Assembly: GCA_963820415.1 (NCBI GenBank)
Contig: CAWFZT010000012.1
Span: forward strand, 248,001-312,000
DNA: 64,000 nt
Direction of reading: 5' to 3'
Source: CAWFZT01 sp963820415
Lineage (GTDB): Bacteria; Chloroflexota; Anaerolineae; Anaerolineales; Anaerolineaceae
Made by a program: the position numbers and the translations under genes. The notes under the pieces were generated by a model that saw nothing but the letters and a program-made list of their open reading frames with translations, made no database searches and was not told where the DNA came from. Below are positions 1 through 8,187 of the stretch, piece after piece. How positions within the stretch are numbered: position 1 is the stretch's first letter; each line of letters begins with the position of its first letter.

Positions 1-1113
1 TTCTGGCTCGCCGAAGATACCCGTTGGGCGGATCAGCAAAACCAGAATGAGGATGGTGAAAGCTACCGCGTCGCGCATTGGAGTCGAAACCAAGCCAGCG
101 GTAAGAGCTTCGGCCTGGCCCATGATCAGGGCGCCAATGAAAGCGCCAGGGATACTGCCAATCCCGCCCAAAACGGCTGCCACGAAGGCCTTCAGGCCGG
201 GGAGAATGCCCATCTGCGTGTTGATTTCACTGTAAGCGATGGCATACAACACACCTCCCAAGCCGGCAAAGGCCGCGCCCACGGCGAAAGTGAAGGAGAT
301 CACCTGGTCGACGTTGATGCCCATCAGTCGCGCCGTGGGTTTATCGAAGGAGGCCGCCCGCATGGCGATGCCAATCTTGGTGCGCCGTACCAAAAATTGC
401 AGTAGGACCTGCACCAGGATCGAGGCCGCCACGATCAACAGCAAGATGCTGGAAAACGTAATGCTGTGGCTTGGGGCTTGTTGTCCGGGGACAAGTTGAT
501 GGACACCATTTAAAATGTACCAGGAGATCACTTTAAAGGGCTGTTGGTAGGGGATGAAACGGGCCGAATAGACAAAATACAAGGCCCCGAAATATTCAAG
601 GAAGAAGGACACACCGATGGCAGTGATAAGAGCAGCAATACGCGGAGCGTCTCGCAGGGGTTTGTACGCCACGCGTTCGATGGTAACTGCCATAATGGTA
701 CACACTACCATAGAGACGATGATCACGGACAGCGATCCGATAATCACCACAACAGTAGAGTTCAGAGTGGGGAACAAGAGAGCCGGCCAATTTTGCATGT
801 TAAACTGAGTTACTACGAAATAACTGGTGTAGGCGCCTACCATAAAAACATCGCCGTGGGCGAAATTGATCAGCTTGACGATACCGTAAACCATGGTGTA
901 ACCCAGGGCAATCAAGGCATACACGAACCCAAGCTGCAGACCACCGATCACTATCTGAATGAAAAGAACGGGGTCCAGAATAAAATTGCGGACGATAACA
1001 TACAGGGCAGCCAGGATGATCACAATGAGAAGGCCATGCCCCACCCAGGCCAGGCGCGTTTTAACTTTATAGACTATTGGAGTGGCAGGTTGAGAAAGAG
1101 TTTCAGTTGGCAA
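1..1113 (-). CDS. livH: Branched-chain amino acid ABC transporter permease (LivH family), 3' end outside window
   Basis: Inner-membrane permease of a high-affinity branched-chain amino acid (or related amide) importer. Reading leftward, the frame is open for 371 codons and runs off the window at position 1, so the C-terminus is missing. It shows the LivH hallmark GYTMVYGIVKLINFAHGD near the N-terminus, several hydrophobic segments, and the cytoplasmic loop with MRAASFDKPTARLMGIN that contacts the ATPase. I chose a TTG start at 1111-1113 because a GGAGG lies seven bases upstream; the frame is closed by TAA a little further up. The N-terminus is about 40 residues longer than usual LivH and adds a hydrophobic helix. 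It lies downstream of the binding protein on the same strand, with a hairpin between them, so it is probably reached by readthrough. Livm/livG/livF are expected beyond the left edge. Confidence 0.9.
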   Translation of the reverse strand, partial: MPTETLSQPATPIVYKVKTRLAWVGHGLLIVIILAALYVIVRNFILDPVLFIQIVIGGLQLGFVYALIALGYTMVYGIVKLINFAHGDVFMVGAYTSYFVVTQFNMQNWPALLFPTLNSTVVVIIGSLSVIIVSMVVCTIMAVTIERVAYKPLRDAPRIAALITAIGVSFFLEYFGALYFVYSARFIPYQQPFKVISWYILNGVHQLVPGQQAPSHSITFSSILLLIVAASILVQVLLQFLVRRTKIGIAMRAASFDKPTARLMGINVDQVISFTFAVGAAFAGLGGVLYAIAYSEINTQMGILPGLKAFVAAVLGGIGSIPGAFIGALIMGQAEALTAGLVSTPMRDAVAFTILILVLLIRPTGIFGEPE

Positions 1114-1282
1114 CCAGGGCCTCCAGATACAGCCAGCCAGGGGATGCTGGTCAGGAAATAATTAGCCACAACAAATCAGCAAGGTTGCATTATACACCCT
1201 AGATGCTGGCAGATATTTGGGGGGAAAAGGCATGCGCGTCTAAGGTTTTTGCAACGTGCATCTACAGCGCTAACTCATATTT

Positions 1283-1320
1283 CAAAGATAGAGGACGACC
1301 GGAGTCGCCCTCCATCTTTG
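1283..1320 (-). terminator. Strong hairpin after the binding-protein gene
   Basis: On the minus strand a 17-bp stem with two G-U wobbles closes on a TCCG tetraloop, starting 22 bases after the stop of the binding-protein gene. There is no clear U-tract, so it may be a partial terminator or an mRNA-stabilising hairpin that sets a high ratio of binding protein to permease. Confidence 0.6.
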
Positions 1321-1342
1321 CAGTGACGAAAACAGTCGGGCT

Positions 1343-2494
1343 TTAGGGCATAACCTGAGAATTGAACACCACCTTGCCGTCTTTGACCTGAATGATCGTG
1401 ACGGGTTTGATGGGGGTGTGGAAGGCATCGAAGGTGATCGTGCCGGACACAGCCTCGAACTTACCCTTGGCAATCGTGTCTTTCACCTTGATGGGATCAT
1501 CCACGCCGGTTTCCTTGATACCTTCGAGCAGGATGTTGGTGGCGTCATAACCCAGGGCGGCCAGGGCATCTGGTACCTTGGGGTTGCCCTTGTCATCCTT
1601 GTAGGTTTGGCCATACAGCTTGACAAAGGTCTGGACGGCCGGCCGGTTCTCGGTCGGGGAATAATGGTTGGTGAAGTAACCGCCACTCGCAGATACTGCA
1701 TCCAGGTCAGGAGAGTCCCAACCATCCCCGCCGATGAAGGGAGTGGTGATACCTTGCTGCTTGGCCTGCTTGGTGACCAGGTTGATCACATTGTAGTAAT
1801 CGGGCAGGACTACGAGGTCGGGTTTAGTATTGGCGACCTTGGCCAGAATGGTCGAGAAATCGGTATCCTTGGAGGTGTAGGTTTCCTTACCAACGATCGT
1901 GCCGCCATCGGCAGTGAAGTATTTCTCGAAGAAAGTAGCCAGGCCCTTTACATAGTCATTGGCCTGATCATACATGATGAAGGCGGTTTTGGCGTTCAGT
2001 GTGCTGTAGGCGAACTTGGCCATCACTTTGCCCTGGGTATCGTCGTTGAAGCAGGCGACGAAGGTGTAGGGTTTCACGTTGCCATTGGCATCGCGGACTA
2101 CACTCGGGTTGGTGGAGGTACCGGAAATCTGCACAACGTGCTTGGCGTTGGCAATTTCAGAGACCGGAATTGAAGCCGAAGAGCAGACTTCGCCCATGAT
2201 GTAGTGCACTTTGTCCTGATCGATGACTTTGTTGGCAGCATTGACGGCCGGGTCAGGCGTGCATTGGCTGTCTTCTACGATAGCCTGGATCTGCATGCCT
2301 AAGACACCGCCCGCGTCATTCCACTGTTTGATCGCCAGCAGAGCGCCATCACGGTCGGACACACCGAAGGTGGGGACTGGGCCAGAAAGAGGGGCCAGGA
2401 TGGCGATCTTGAGCGTTTTCGCTCCGCCGCCACTGCAGGCGCCTAATAACATGGCGACCAGCAGGACAATACTGAAAATTCTGAATGTACGCAT
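1343..2494 (-). CDS. livK: Branched-chain amino acid ABC transporter substrate-binding lipoprotein (LivK/LivJ family)
   Basis: Extracytoplasmic binding component of the importer whose permease follows on the same strand. The 383-residue protein has a lipoprotein signal ending in LLGACSGG (lipid-anchored Cys about residue 20), as expected where the protein must stay attached to the outside of the membrane. The body is the periplasmic-binding-protein type 1 fold: KIAILAPLSGP at the first beta strand, DRDGALLAIKQWNDAGG in the first helix, VHYIMGEVCSSASIPVSEIA at the ligand hinge, and a C-terminal ending with FNSQVMP. The ATG start is preceded by GGAGGAGA. A consensus promoter lies about 250 bases upstream, giving a long leader. 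The exact ligand (Leu/Ile/Val, amide or aromatic acid) cannot be told from sequence. Confidence 0.93.
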   Translation of the reverse strand: MRTFRIFSIVLLVAMLLGACSGGGAKTLKIAILAPLSGPVPTFGVSDRDGALLAIKQWNDAGGVLGMQIQAIVEDSQCTPDPAVNAANKVIDQDKVHYIMGEVCSSASIPVSEIANAKHVVQISGTSTNPSVVRDANGNVKPYTFVACFNDDTQGKVMAKFAYSTLNAKTAFIMYDQANDYVKGLATFFEKYFTADGGTIVGKETYTSKDTDFSTILAKVANTKPDLVVLPDYYNVINLVTKQAKQQGITTPFIGGDGWDSPDLDAVSASGGYFTNHYSPTENRPAVQTFVKLYGQTYKDDKGNPKVPDALAALGYDATNILLEGIKETGVDDPIKVKDTIAKGKFEAVSGTITFDAFHTPIKPVTIIQVKDGKVVFNSQVMP

Positions 2495-2742
2495 TGTAAG
2501 ATCTCCTCCGTTAGAAATTTAGCGTTTTTTGTCGGCGTAATTACAAAAGTCCGAAACCGCCTATTTCAGACCTAATTGATAGGATTCCCGATCCTAAGAA
2601 TTTGATTCACCCGCCAGATAAGGGAAAACCACCTCCTTCCGCAAAGAAGTCTAAGTAAGAAAAATCTACATCCTTATCAAGGTCGAGCGGATAAATTAAA
2701 AACTTCAATGAATTAATAGAGGACGTAGGGGAAAAAATTAAT
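2495..2742 (-). other. Long (about 250 nt) untranslated leader of livK
   Basis: If transcription starts from the promoter at 2749-2777, the livK message has a leader of about 248 nt. It contains a hairpin TAGGAT-N5-ATCCTA at 2580-2596 and possible GGCG/CGCC pairing closer to the gene. No protein-coding frame in it looks real. I could not match it to a known riboswitch; a regulatory RNA is possible but unproven. Confidence 0.35.
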
Positions 2743-2748
2743 AGCCTA

Positions 2749-2777
2749 TTTATAATAGAGACTTTAATAAATGTCAA
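2749..2777 (-). promoter_or_regulatory. Sigma-70 type promoter reading toward livK
   Basis: On the minus strand TTGACA (2772-2777) is followed by exactly 17 bases and TATAAA (2749-2754). It is the best promoter match upstream of livK and lies back to back with a rightward promoter 45 bp away. Confidence 0.7.
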
Positions 2778-2820
2778 GTATTTGACCGTAAAAGAAGAAA
2801 ACATAAGAAGAAAACATAAC

Positions 2821-2849
2821 TTGACAAGGAATTCAATCCATCTTACAAT
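2821..2849 (+). promoter_or_regulatory. Consensus sigma-70 type promoter for the 2919 gene
   Basis: TTGACA at 2821-2826, a 17-base spacer and TACAAT at 2844-2849. The predicted start near 2856 gives a leader of about 63 nt before the small membrane protein gene. Confidence 0.75.
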
Positions 2850-2918
2850 AACTTTTTAATCAGCCCAAAGTGGATAATAAAAGAATTTGTTGAAAATTCC
2901 TCTGGAGGTTGCCCCAAG

Positions 2919-3326
2919 ATGCTGAAAACGATCACTAGTCCCAAAGCCTTAACAGCCCTTCTCTTTCTACAGTTGGTACCTCTGGTGTTATTCCCACTCG
3001 AGTCTTTTACGGGTAACGCACAAGGCGCCTCACAGGAATGGTGGCTGCCGTTTATTCTGGGCTTATTGACTTTGTGGGCCATCGTCGAGGTGATTTTCCG
3101 GCATAGCCTGGCTACCTGGCCGTGGAATTTGTTCTCTTTCGCTCAAGGGTTTAACATTATCAGCCGCCTGATGATGATCCTGCCACATTCCATAATCAAT
3201 GACAATGGTGTGCAGTCTTTTGATGCTCCCTACGTAAGCCTGACCTTGATTAGCTTAATCCTTTCTGTGTTGTTCCTCTGGTATACCGAGTTACCCGAGA
3301 CACGCCTGGGATTGATCCGAAAATAG
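2919..3326 (+). CDS. Small polytopic membrane protein, unknown function
   Basis: 135-residue protein that I do not recognise. It has four hydrophobic stretches, roughly residues 9-27, 43-62, 70-90 and 108-125, separated by short polar loops, and ends in a basic tail. The overall shape resembles many small uncharacterised four-helix membrane proteins. A GGAGG lies ten bases before the ATG and a near-perfect promoter lies upstream, so it is very likely expressed. It is not in an operon: the livK gene diverges from it and a transporter remnant follows. Confidence 0.6.
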   Translation: MLKTITSPKALTALLFLQLVPLVLFPLESFTGNAQGASQEWWLPFILGLLTLWAIVEVIFRHSLATWPWNLFSFAQGFNIISRLMMILPHSIINDNGVQSFDAPYVSLTLISLILSVLFLWYTELPETRLGLIRK

Positions 3327-3383
3327 CTCCCCTCTGAAAACATAAAATCGCTTTTTTAAGCGCTTGATCCCCGAAAAAGCAAT

Positions 3384-3554
3384 TCGGTAGGTGGGGTATT
3401 TGTGGGTTTGGCTGCTTGGTGGATACTGTTCAGCAGTGGGGTGAGCCTGCTGAGACGGAAGGTTTCATCCGGCCTGCTGGTTTGGGTCAGCCGAGTGTCT
3501 GGCCCAGTGATTTCCGGGTTCGACGCCGCTGCGGCTGTATCGATCAATTTCTGA
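3384..3554 (+). pseudogene. Remnant of the C-terminal end of a LysE/RhtB-type exporter
   Basis: The plus-strand frame over this stretch has no plausible start codon but reads like the last helix region of LysE/RhtB amino acid exporters: a W-W-hydrophobic run with SSGVSLLRRK, then VSRVSGPVISGFD and a short hydrophobic tail before TGA. Roughly the first 140 residues of the family are absent. I read it as the leftover of a deleted transporter gene. The opposite strand also has an open frame here, but it has no recognisable features. Confidence 0.5.
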
Positions 3555-3662
3555 TCTCATACTTAGTCAAAATATACGCACACATTGCGTAAAAGCAAGG
3601 GTGCTGATGGCAAGAAAATGGTTAGAATTGATTTATGTGGATGAAACGGAGGCATAGCCATC

Positions 3663-4768
3663 ATGTTACCGACAGGAATTGAATCGGATTTCGCCAAAAT
3701 GCTGCAAGAACAGCTTGAAAGCGTAATTAAAAAACGCGGGCGAGTAAACCTGCTGGTGGCGGGCAGGACTGGCGTAGGCAAAAGCACCCTGATCAATGCC
3801 GTCTTCCAGGGTAACCTGGCGACAACCGGGCAGGGGCGGCCGGTAACCATGGCGACCCGTGAGATAACCAAAGAGGGTATCCCCCTTTCGATCTTCGATA
3901 CGCGCGGCCTGGAGGTCAAGGAATACGCTGAAATCATTGCTTCGCTGGAAAGGGTGATCAAGGATCGCAGCAAGGAGGAGGACCCGGACCGCCATATTCA
4001 TGTCGACTGGGTGTGTATTGTTGAAGACTCGGCGCGGGTAGAAGACGCCGAGGTCCACCTGACCGAGATATTAGCCAATTACGTGCCTGTGGTGGTGGTG
4101 ATCACCAAAGCCAAATCCGACGCGGGGTTCCGGGTAAAAGTGCAGGAACTGCTGCCTGAGGCACGCAACGTGGTGCGGGTGAGGGCGCTTGAAACCACCC
4201 TTGACGATGGTTACATCCTGAAGACGATGGGACTGGAAGAGCTGGTAGAAGTGACCATGGAGGTAGTGCCGGAAGGACGCCGCAATGCTTTTGTTGCTGC
4301 CCAGCGTGTCAGCCTGCGGCAGAAGGCTAACCGGGCGCACACTGTGGTGGTCTCAGCCGCCACGGTCGCGGCCGGGATAGGCGCAGTGCCGATCCCCTTC
4401 GCTGATGCCGCTTTGATCGTGCCTGTACAAATATCGATGCTGGCTGGCATCAGCGCCGTATGGGTGGCTCCCGATCACCACGGCATTTCTCGGGCACGCT
4501 GATCAGTGGAGCGATTACCGGGTCAGCCGGTACAGTCCTGTGACCGCGCGGCGGTCGGGGTGCTGTTTAAATTGATCCCGGGAGCGGGTTCTATCGTGGG
4601 TGGGACAATCAACGCCACCACGGCCAGCCTGCTCACTACCGTTTTTGGCGAAGCCTACATCCCCACGCTGTATTACCTGATGAAAGATAACCCCGACAGC
4701 TGCCCACGCCGCAGGAAATTATCGCAGCTTTCAAAGCGCAGTTAAAGCTAACCAGGAAGATGGGGTAA
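3663..4768 (+). pseudogene. Frameshifted GTPase with DUF697-like membrane domain
   Basis: The N-terminal half is intact: P-loop GRTGVGKSTLINAVF (about residues 34-48), FDTRG switch II, and VITKAKSD as the guanine-specificity motif. This is an Era/YcjX-like dynamin-superfamily GTPase. After the start of the hydrophobic C-terminal domain (from about 4455) the reading frame changes repeatedly: LPITTAFLG, then TLISGAITGSAGTV, then GRAAVGVLFKLIPGAGSIVGG, and finally LPTPQEIIAAF each lie in a different frame from the one before. At least four indels are needed to restore one protein ending at TAA 4766-4768. A GGAGG precedes the ATG. So many indels within 270 bp suggest real decay or a very poor stretch of sequence. 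The intact relative would be a membrane-associated stress or division GTPase. Confidence 0.75.
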
Positions 4769-4788
4769 AATAACTGTTCGGTTAATAA

Positions 4789-4824
4789 AAGAGTATGCAG
4801 GCACCTCGCGGCCTGCATACTCTT
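4789..4824 (-). terminator. Bidirectional intrinsic terminator
   Basis: A perfect 14-bp inverted repeat (4789-4802 and 4811-4824) with an 8-base loop. On the minus strand the stem is followed by a T-rich run, fitting termination of the zinc-ribbon gene that ends at 4852; on the plus strand it follows the GTPase remnant. Confidence 0.8.
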
Positions 4825-4851
4825 GAATCTATAACAGGTTGATGTTGATGA

Positions 4852-5310
4852 TCAGGTGAGTCTCTCACCGCAGTGTGGGCAGGCTACCCAACCAGCCTGA
4901 ACCGGGGCGCCGCAGTGAGGGCACGGTGTGGTCTCTACGACCTCGGCAGGCGCTGCAGCGGCTGGCGGAATTGGCTCGGAGGAAGTTGCATCAACTGGCG
5001 TTACGGCGGGAGTGATGACAGCCGTAGCCGGTTTTTGGGGACGGCGCAGCAGAAGCACGATAACGACGATCACCAGCACCACAATGACCAGCGCGGCCAG
5101 TGGGAAGAGCAATCTAAGCAGGCCAAACCCGCCAAAGATACCAAAGCCGCGGCCCATCATGGGGAAGCGGCCAAAGGGTTGGCCCATCATTGGCATGCGG
5201 CCGAAGCCGAGCAAGCGTGCGCTGAAGCCAAGGAAGAGCGGCAGGGCCACACAGAAGGCCAGGATAAATACACCCAGGCCAATCAAAATCCATTTCCAGG
5301 TTCTATTCAT
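4852..5310 (-). CDS. Membrane protein with C-terminal zinc ribbon
   Basis: 152 residues. There is a hydrophobic helix at about residues 8-30, a short Gly/Phe/Met-rich stretch containing two similar GRxPMMG repeats (about 36-55), a second strong helix at about 62-90, an Ala/Pro/Thr-rich linker, and a C-terminal CPHCG-N9-CPHCG zinc ribbon in the last 25 residues. The ribbon would face the cytoplasm if the protein is a two-helix hairpin. Such double-Cys ribbons bind zinc and are common at the tail of small bacterial membrane proteins of unknown role. It is followed by a terminator and lies downstream of another small single-helix protein on the same strand. Confidence 0.7.
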   Translation of the reverse strand: MNRTWKWILIGLGVFILAFCVALPLFLGFSARLLGFGRMPMMGQPFGRFPMMGRGFGIFGGFGLLRLLFPLAALVIVVLVIVVIVLLLRRPQKPATAVITPAVTPVDATSSEPIPPAAAAPAEVVETTPCPHCGAPVQAGWVACPHCGERLT

Positions 5311-5377
5311 AAGATGACTCCTTATTCCAAAGCGAATCCGCGATTCGCCATTCTATATATTACAGTATATTACATTT

Positions 5378-5851
5378 CTAAAAAGGCCCCTTACCGCTCC
5401 CATTGTTGAGGGGATTGGGAGTGGGAGTCGCCGGTCCATTATTAGGGGTGTTGGGATTCACCGGTCCATTAAACCTGCGAAAAGGAAGGCAGTTAGTTTG
5501 CGGTTGTCCCGGGGTTTGACCCTGGCCATTGCCCTGTTTTTGGCCCTGGTTGGGCGCTGGGCAGCTATAAAAGTTTCGGAAACTCCTGCCAGGACCCATC
5601 AGCGCTCCACGGCCGCCCCAATTCCTGAAGTTGAATGGCCCAAAGCCTTGCCGCCCGCCCGGATTCATTTGAGGATTATTATTACGCCGCGAATTATTGC
5701 CAGGCTGGCTGGAAGGCAGGTTGGGGTTAGCGCGTATGGAGGGAAGGTTAGCCATTCTGTTACGCACCAATACCGAGGCCCCAAAGGCCGCGCCTACACC
5801 CAATGCCAGGGCTACAATGACAACTATCAGTCCGACCCAAAACTGTCGCAT
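5378..5851 (-). CDS. Membrane-anchored Asn/Gly/Pro/Gln-rich secreted protein
   Basis: 157 residues, not recognised. One N-terminal helix (about residues 5-29) is followed by a low-complexity exported tail rich in Asn, Gly, Pro, Gln and Arg, with only one pair of cysteines. No enzyme motif is visible. It lies 67 bp upstream of the zinc-ribbon gene on the same strand and may share its transcript. Downstream of the two-component system that also reads leftward, it could be a target of that system, but the only support is position. Confidence 0.6.
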   Translation of the reverse strand: MRQFWVGLIVVIVALALGVGAAFGASVLVRNRMANLPSIRANPNLPSSQPGNNSRRNNNPQMNPGGRQGFGPFNFRNWGGRGALMGPGRSFRNFYSCPAPNQGQKQGNGQGQTPGQPQTNCLPFRRFNGPVNPNTPNNGPATPTPNPLNNGSGKGPF

Positions 5852-5893
5852 ATTTTCTCCTGTATTCGATCTTCTAATAAATAAAGATCATTG

Positions 5894-5961
5894 AGCTTTC
5901 CCGTGTGAGAATTCAGATTTTGGACGCGCCAAGATCTGGTGTTCCATCACGGCAATTCCCA
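5894..5961. repeat. Dispersed palindrome family, copy A (diverged)
   Basis: An inverted repeat whose arms meet at CAGATTTTGG-N5-CCAAGATCTGG and extend outward to TTCCCGTG and CACGGCAATTCCCA. The outer arms and the CAGATTTTGG core match copies at 11680, 24868, 31809 and 61697. Confidence 0.65.
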
Positions 5962-6050
5962 CAACCATAAATAACAATACCACAAAGTTATAAAGATTTT
6001 GTGAAGAACGAATGTATTTTCAATAAAATTCTAAATCGGTTTCCGTTAGA

Positions 6051-6750
6051 TCAATCTTTTGGCAGCCATCCGCGTTGGGCCGCAACCGCGATGGCTGCCG
6101 CTCGAGAATCGACTCCCAGCTTAGAATAGATGCTGGCCAGGTGCGCCTTGACAGTCCGTTCTGTTATTCCCAACTGTAGAGCAATCTCCTTGCTGCGTTG
6201 GCCGTGTGCCACACCGGCCAGGATCTCGCGCTCGCGGCTGGTCAATTCGAGATTGTATGCGCCAGGCGTGGAGGGCGGTTTAGACTCCGTCTGAGCGAGC
6301 AAGCGGGTTGAGGACCTCGGGTCTGAGCAGAGTCTCTCCCCGAACGGCAGCGCGGATCGTGTTGAACAGGGTCTGGCGATCAGTATCTTTGAGCAGGTAG
6401 CCACGCGCCCCGGCGCGCAGGCCACCGCGCATCAGGTCGTCTTCATTGAAGGTAGTCAAAATAACGATAGCAATATCTGGCTGCTCGACGTGCAGGCGTT
6501 TGATGGCGGTCAGGCCGTCTATACCGGGCATGCGCAGGTCCATCAGGATAATATCCGGATGGAGATCAGCGGCCAGGCGAATGGCTTCAGCGCCATCCGT
6601 GGCTTCTCCAACCAGCTCGAAACCCTCTTCGGTTTCCAGGATCAGGCGCAGGCCCTCACGGATGATCAGGTGGTCGTCGGCAATCAGGATGCGAATGGAA
6701 GAGTCGTCAGGATAAGTCTTCAGATAGAAATTAGTATTTGTCGGATTCAA
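6051..6750 (-). CDS. NarL/LuxR-family response regulator, single-base frameshift
   Basis: DNA-binding output of the two-component system encoded with the upstream histidine kinase. The receiver domain (IRILIADDHLIIREGL, phospho-acceptor Asp in IILMDLRMPG, Lys in GYLLKDTD) lies in one frame from 6750 to about 6307. The HTH domain (LTSREREILAGVAHGQRSKE to KLGVDSRAAAIAVAAQ) lies in another. The frames join if one C is removed from the CCC run at 6305-6307 (minus strand), restoring a normal length near 232 residues. Otherwise the protein would stop at residue 156 without a DNA-binding domain. The start appears to be TTG, with no good ribosome site, directly after a tract of seven-base repeats. 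I think the indel is more likely a sequencing error than inactivation, because both domains are otherwise well kept. Confidence 0.85.
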
Positions 6751-6752
6751 TC

Positions 6753-6808
6753 GATAATCATCGATCTCAAATCAACAATCAACAATCATAAATCAGCAAT
6801 CAATAATC
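6753..6808. repeat. Heptanucleotide tract, about eight units ending in ATC
   Basis: Eight consecutive seven-base units share the pattern NNNNATC on the plus strand (GATTNNN on the minus), for example AACAATC twice, AATAATC and AGCAATC. The tract covers the last codons of the kinase gene and fills the gap to the regulator start. Confidence 0.7.
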
Positions 6809-8047
6809 CTCAACCAAAGGAAGGCGCATATGGATGCGAGCGCCCAAACCGGGAGCGCTGGTAATTTCACAGGCTCCGCCGGCCATCCGAGCCCGTTCGC
6901 GCAACCCTTGCAGGCCATAATGCCCGGGTTGTTCTGCGCCATCCTGCGCGTCGAAACCGGCGCCGTCGTCGCCGATTTCAATTTCCAGCATATTGGCCGG
7001 GGTGGACAAGTGTAGCCAGGCGTGGTTAGCCCTGGCATGACGGGTAATGTTGGACAATCCCTCGGCCACGGCGCGCAGGGCGTGCTGCTGGATGTCACAA
7101 GGAATATCTGCCGTCAGGTCGATCTCGAGCTGGCAAGGGATGCCTGATGCAGATTTAAAATCATCTACCTGGCTGCGTATGGCGGCTGCCAGATCGTTCG
7201 GCGGGGGTGAGCTGCTGCGCAAATCGTCAATGGCGCGCCTTGCGTCGGCCAGGGTCGCGCGGGCGTGCCCCATGGCTTGCTGGATGATAGCCTGGGCGCG
7301 TTCGGGATGTTTCCCGGAAAAATGAGAATCAGCCGCTTCGAGCTGCAAGATCAGCCCGGCCAGCCCCTGGGCGAGTGTGTCGTGCAGCTCGCGCGCCATG
7401 CGTTCCCGTTCAGCCGTCAGGGTCAGCTCCTTGATGCGGGCGGCGTCCTCTGCCAGCTTACGGTTGGCAATTCCCAGTTCTTCCAGCAACTTCTGGGCGT
7501 GTACACGCGCCTCGAGCTGGCGTAGAAACAGGGTTACATAGATGATGGTGAAGATTGCCAGGGGGGCGGTAGTAAGGATCCAGCCAGTTATCGAACCAGG
7601 GCCGGAGATGCCTAGCAGGTTGGTGATGGCAAGGGCCAGGATACCAACCAGGGCAGCAAAACCTTTCCAATTGGTCCCCAACATGCCGAAAGATTCCCCG
7701 ATCATGCCCATATACAACCCGTATGATAGGATTGTGGATCGAGTGTACTGAGTTATCCCGAAAGCCAGCAGACCCTGGATTACCAGGTAAGCCGTGATCC
7801 GGAGCGGGCGTTTATAACCGAATATGGTCGTCCAATGTAAAACAAGATGGACCAGTAATAAGCCAGTAAAAATCGCCAGGCGGGGCAGAGTGCGCAATGC
7901 TGGAAAATCATACAGGGTGATGCCATAAAGCAAGACGAACGCCAGGGTCAACAGGATAAAAAATGGCACAACCTCTTTCCGTTCCTGGCTGGGCGGTGAG
8001 CTGAACAATTTTAAGTTCAACCGGGGGAAGGAATGACGCTTGTTCAT
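6800..8047 (-). CDS. NarL-family membrane sensor histidine kinase
   Basis: 415 residues from the chosen ATG. About six transmembrane helices (residues 28-175) with very short loops form an intramembrane-sensing module without a large extracellular domain. A coiled-coil linker follows (about 176-215), then HisKA_3 with the phospho-accepting His in ERMARELHDTLAQGL (about residue 222) and a HATPase domain ending with GDDGAGFD and YGLQGLRERARMAGG. It phosphorylates the regulator encoded 50 bp downstream. An in-frame TTG 18 bases upstream abuts a GGAGG and is a less likely start; TATAAT lies only nine bases before the ATG, so the message may be nearly leaderless. The neighbouring divergent membrane protein is a candidate target. 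The stimulus is unknown; envelope stress is typical of this class. Confidence 0.88.
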   Translation of the reverse strand: MNKRHSFPRLNLKLFSSPPSQERKEVVPFFILLTLAFVLLYGITLYDFPALRTLPRLAIFTGLLLVHLVLHWTTIFGYKRPLRITAYLVIQGLLAFGITQYTRSTILSYGLYMGMIGESFGMLGTNWKGFAALVGILALAITNLLGISGPGSITGWILTTAPLAIFTIIYVTLFLRQLEARVHAQKLLEELGIANRKLAEDAARIKELTLTAERERMARELHDTLAQGLAGLILQLEAADSHFSGKHPERAQAIIQQAMGHARATLADARRAIDDLRSSSPPPNDLAAAIRSQVDDFKSASGIPCQLEIDLTADIPCDIQQHALRAVAEGLSNITRHARANHAWLHLSTPANMLEIEIGDDGAGFDAQDGAEQPGHYGLQGLRERARMAGGACEITSAPGLGARIHMRLPLVEDY

Positions 8048-8056
8048 GCTACAGTC

Positions 8057-8062
8057 ATTATA
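8057..8062 (-). promoter_or_regulatory. TATAAT -10 element close to the kinase start
   Basis: On the minus strand TATAAT is followed by nine bases and then ATG at 8045-8047, so transcription would start at or within a few bases of the start codon. No good -35 is seen. The same geometry recurs at 18306, 46994 and 50275. Confidence 0.5.
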
Positions 8063-8130
8063 CAACCTCCGGGAAGCGTCGCTATTGTACGCTTAGACAA
8101 TGTACGTTTGTACTGAGGATTGGGTTGTTC

Positions 8131-8160
8131 AGGTCGATGTCATTTGAACTCCATCGACCT
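8131..8160 (+). promoter_or_regulatory. Inverted repeat upstream of the 8188 gene
   Basis: AGGTCGATG at 8131-8139 pairs with CATCGACCT at 8152-8160, ending 28 bases before the start codon. It could be an operator or a leader hairpin. Repeats of GTAC(G) at 8087, 8102 and 8110 sit in the same divergent gap. Confidence 0.4.
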
Positions 8161-8187
8161 AAAATAAGCTTCAAAGGAGAGTTTAAA

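Noticed and set aside
2495..2742. c-di-AMP (ydaO) riboswitch in the livK leader
   Set aside because: Only short words resemble the consensus (GGGTGAATC, CGCCGACA); the required paired elements were not found by eye. Kept as an unidentified leader.
2607..2804. 65-codon open frame on the minus strand between livK and the 2919 gene
   Set aside because: It would start inside the livK promoter, has no ribosome site and no family-like features.
3356..3547. 63-codon minus-strand frame opposite the LysE-type remnant
   Set aside because: No ribosome site and no recognisable sequence, whereas the plus strand reads as a known exporter C-terminus.
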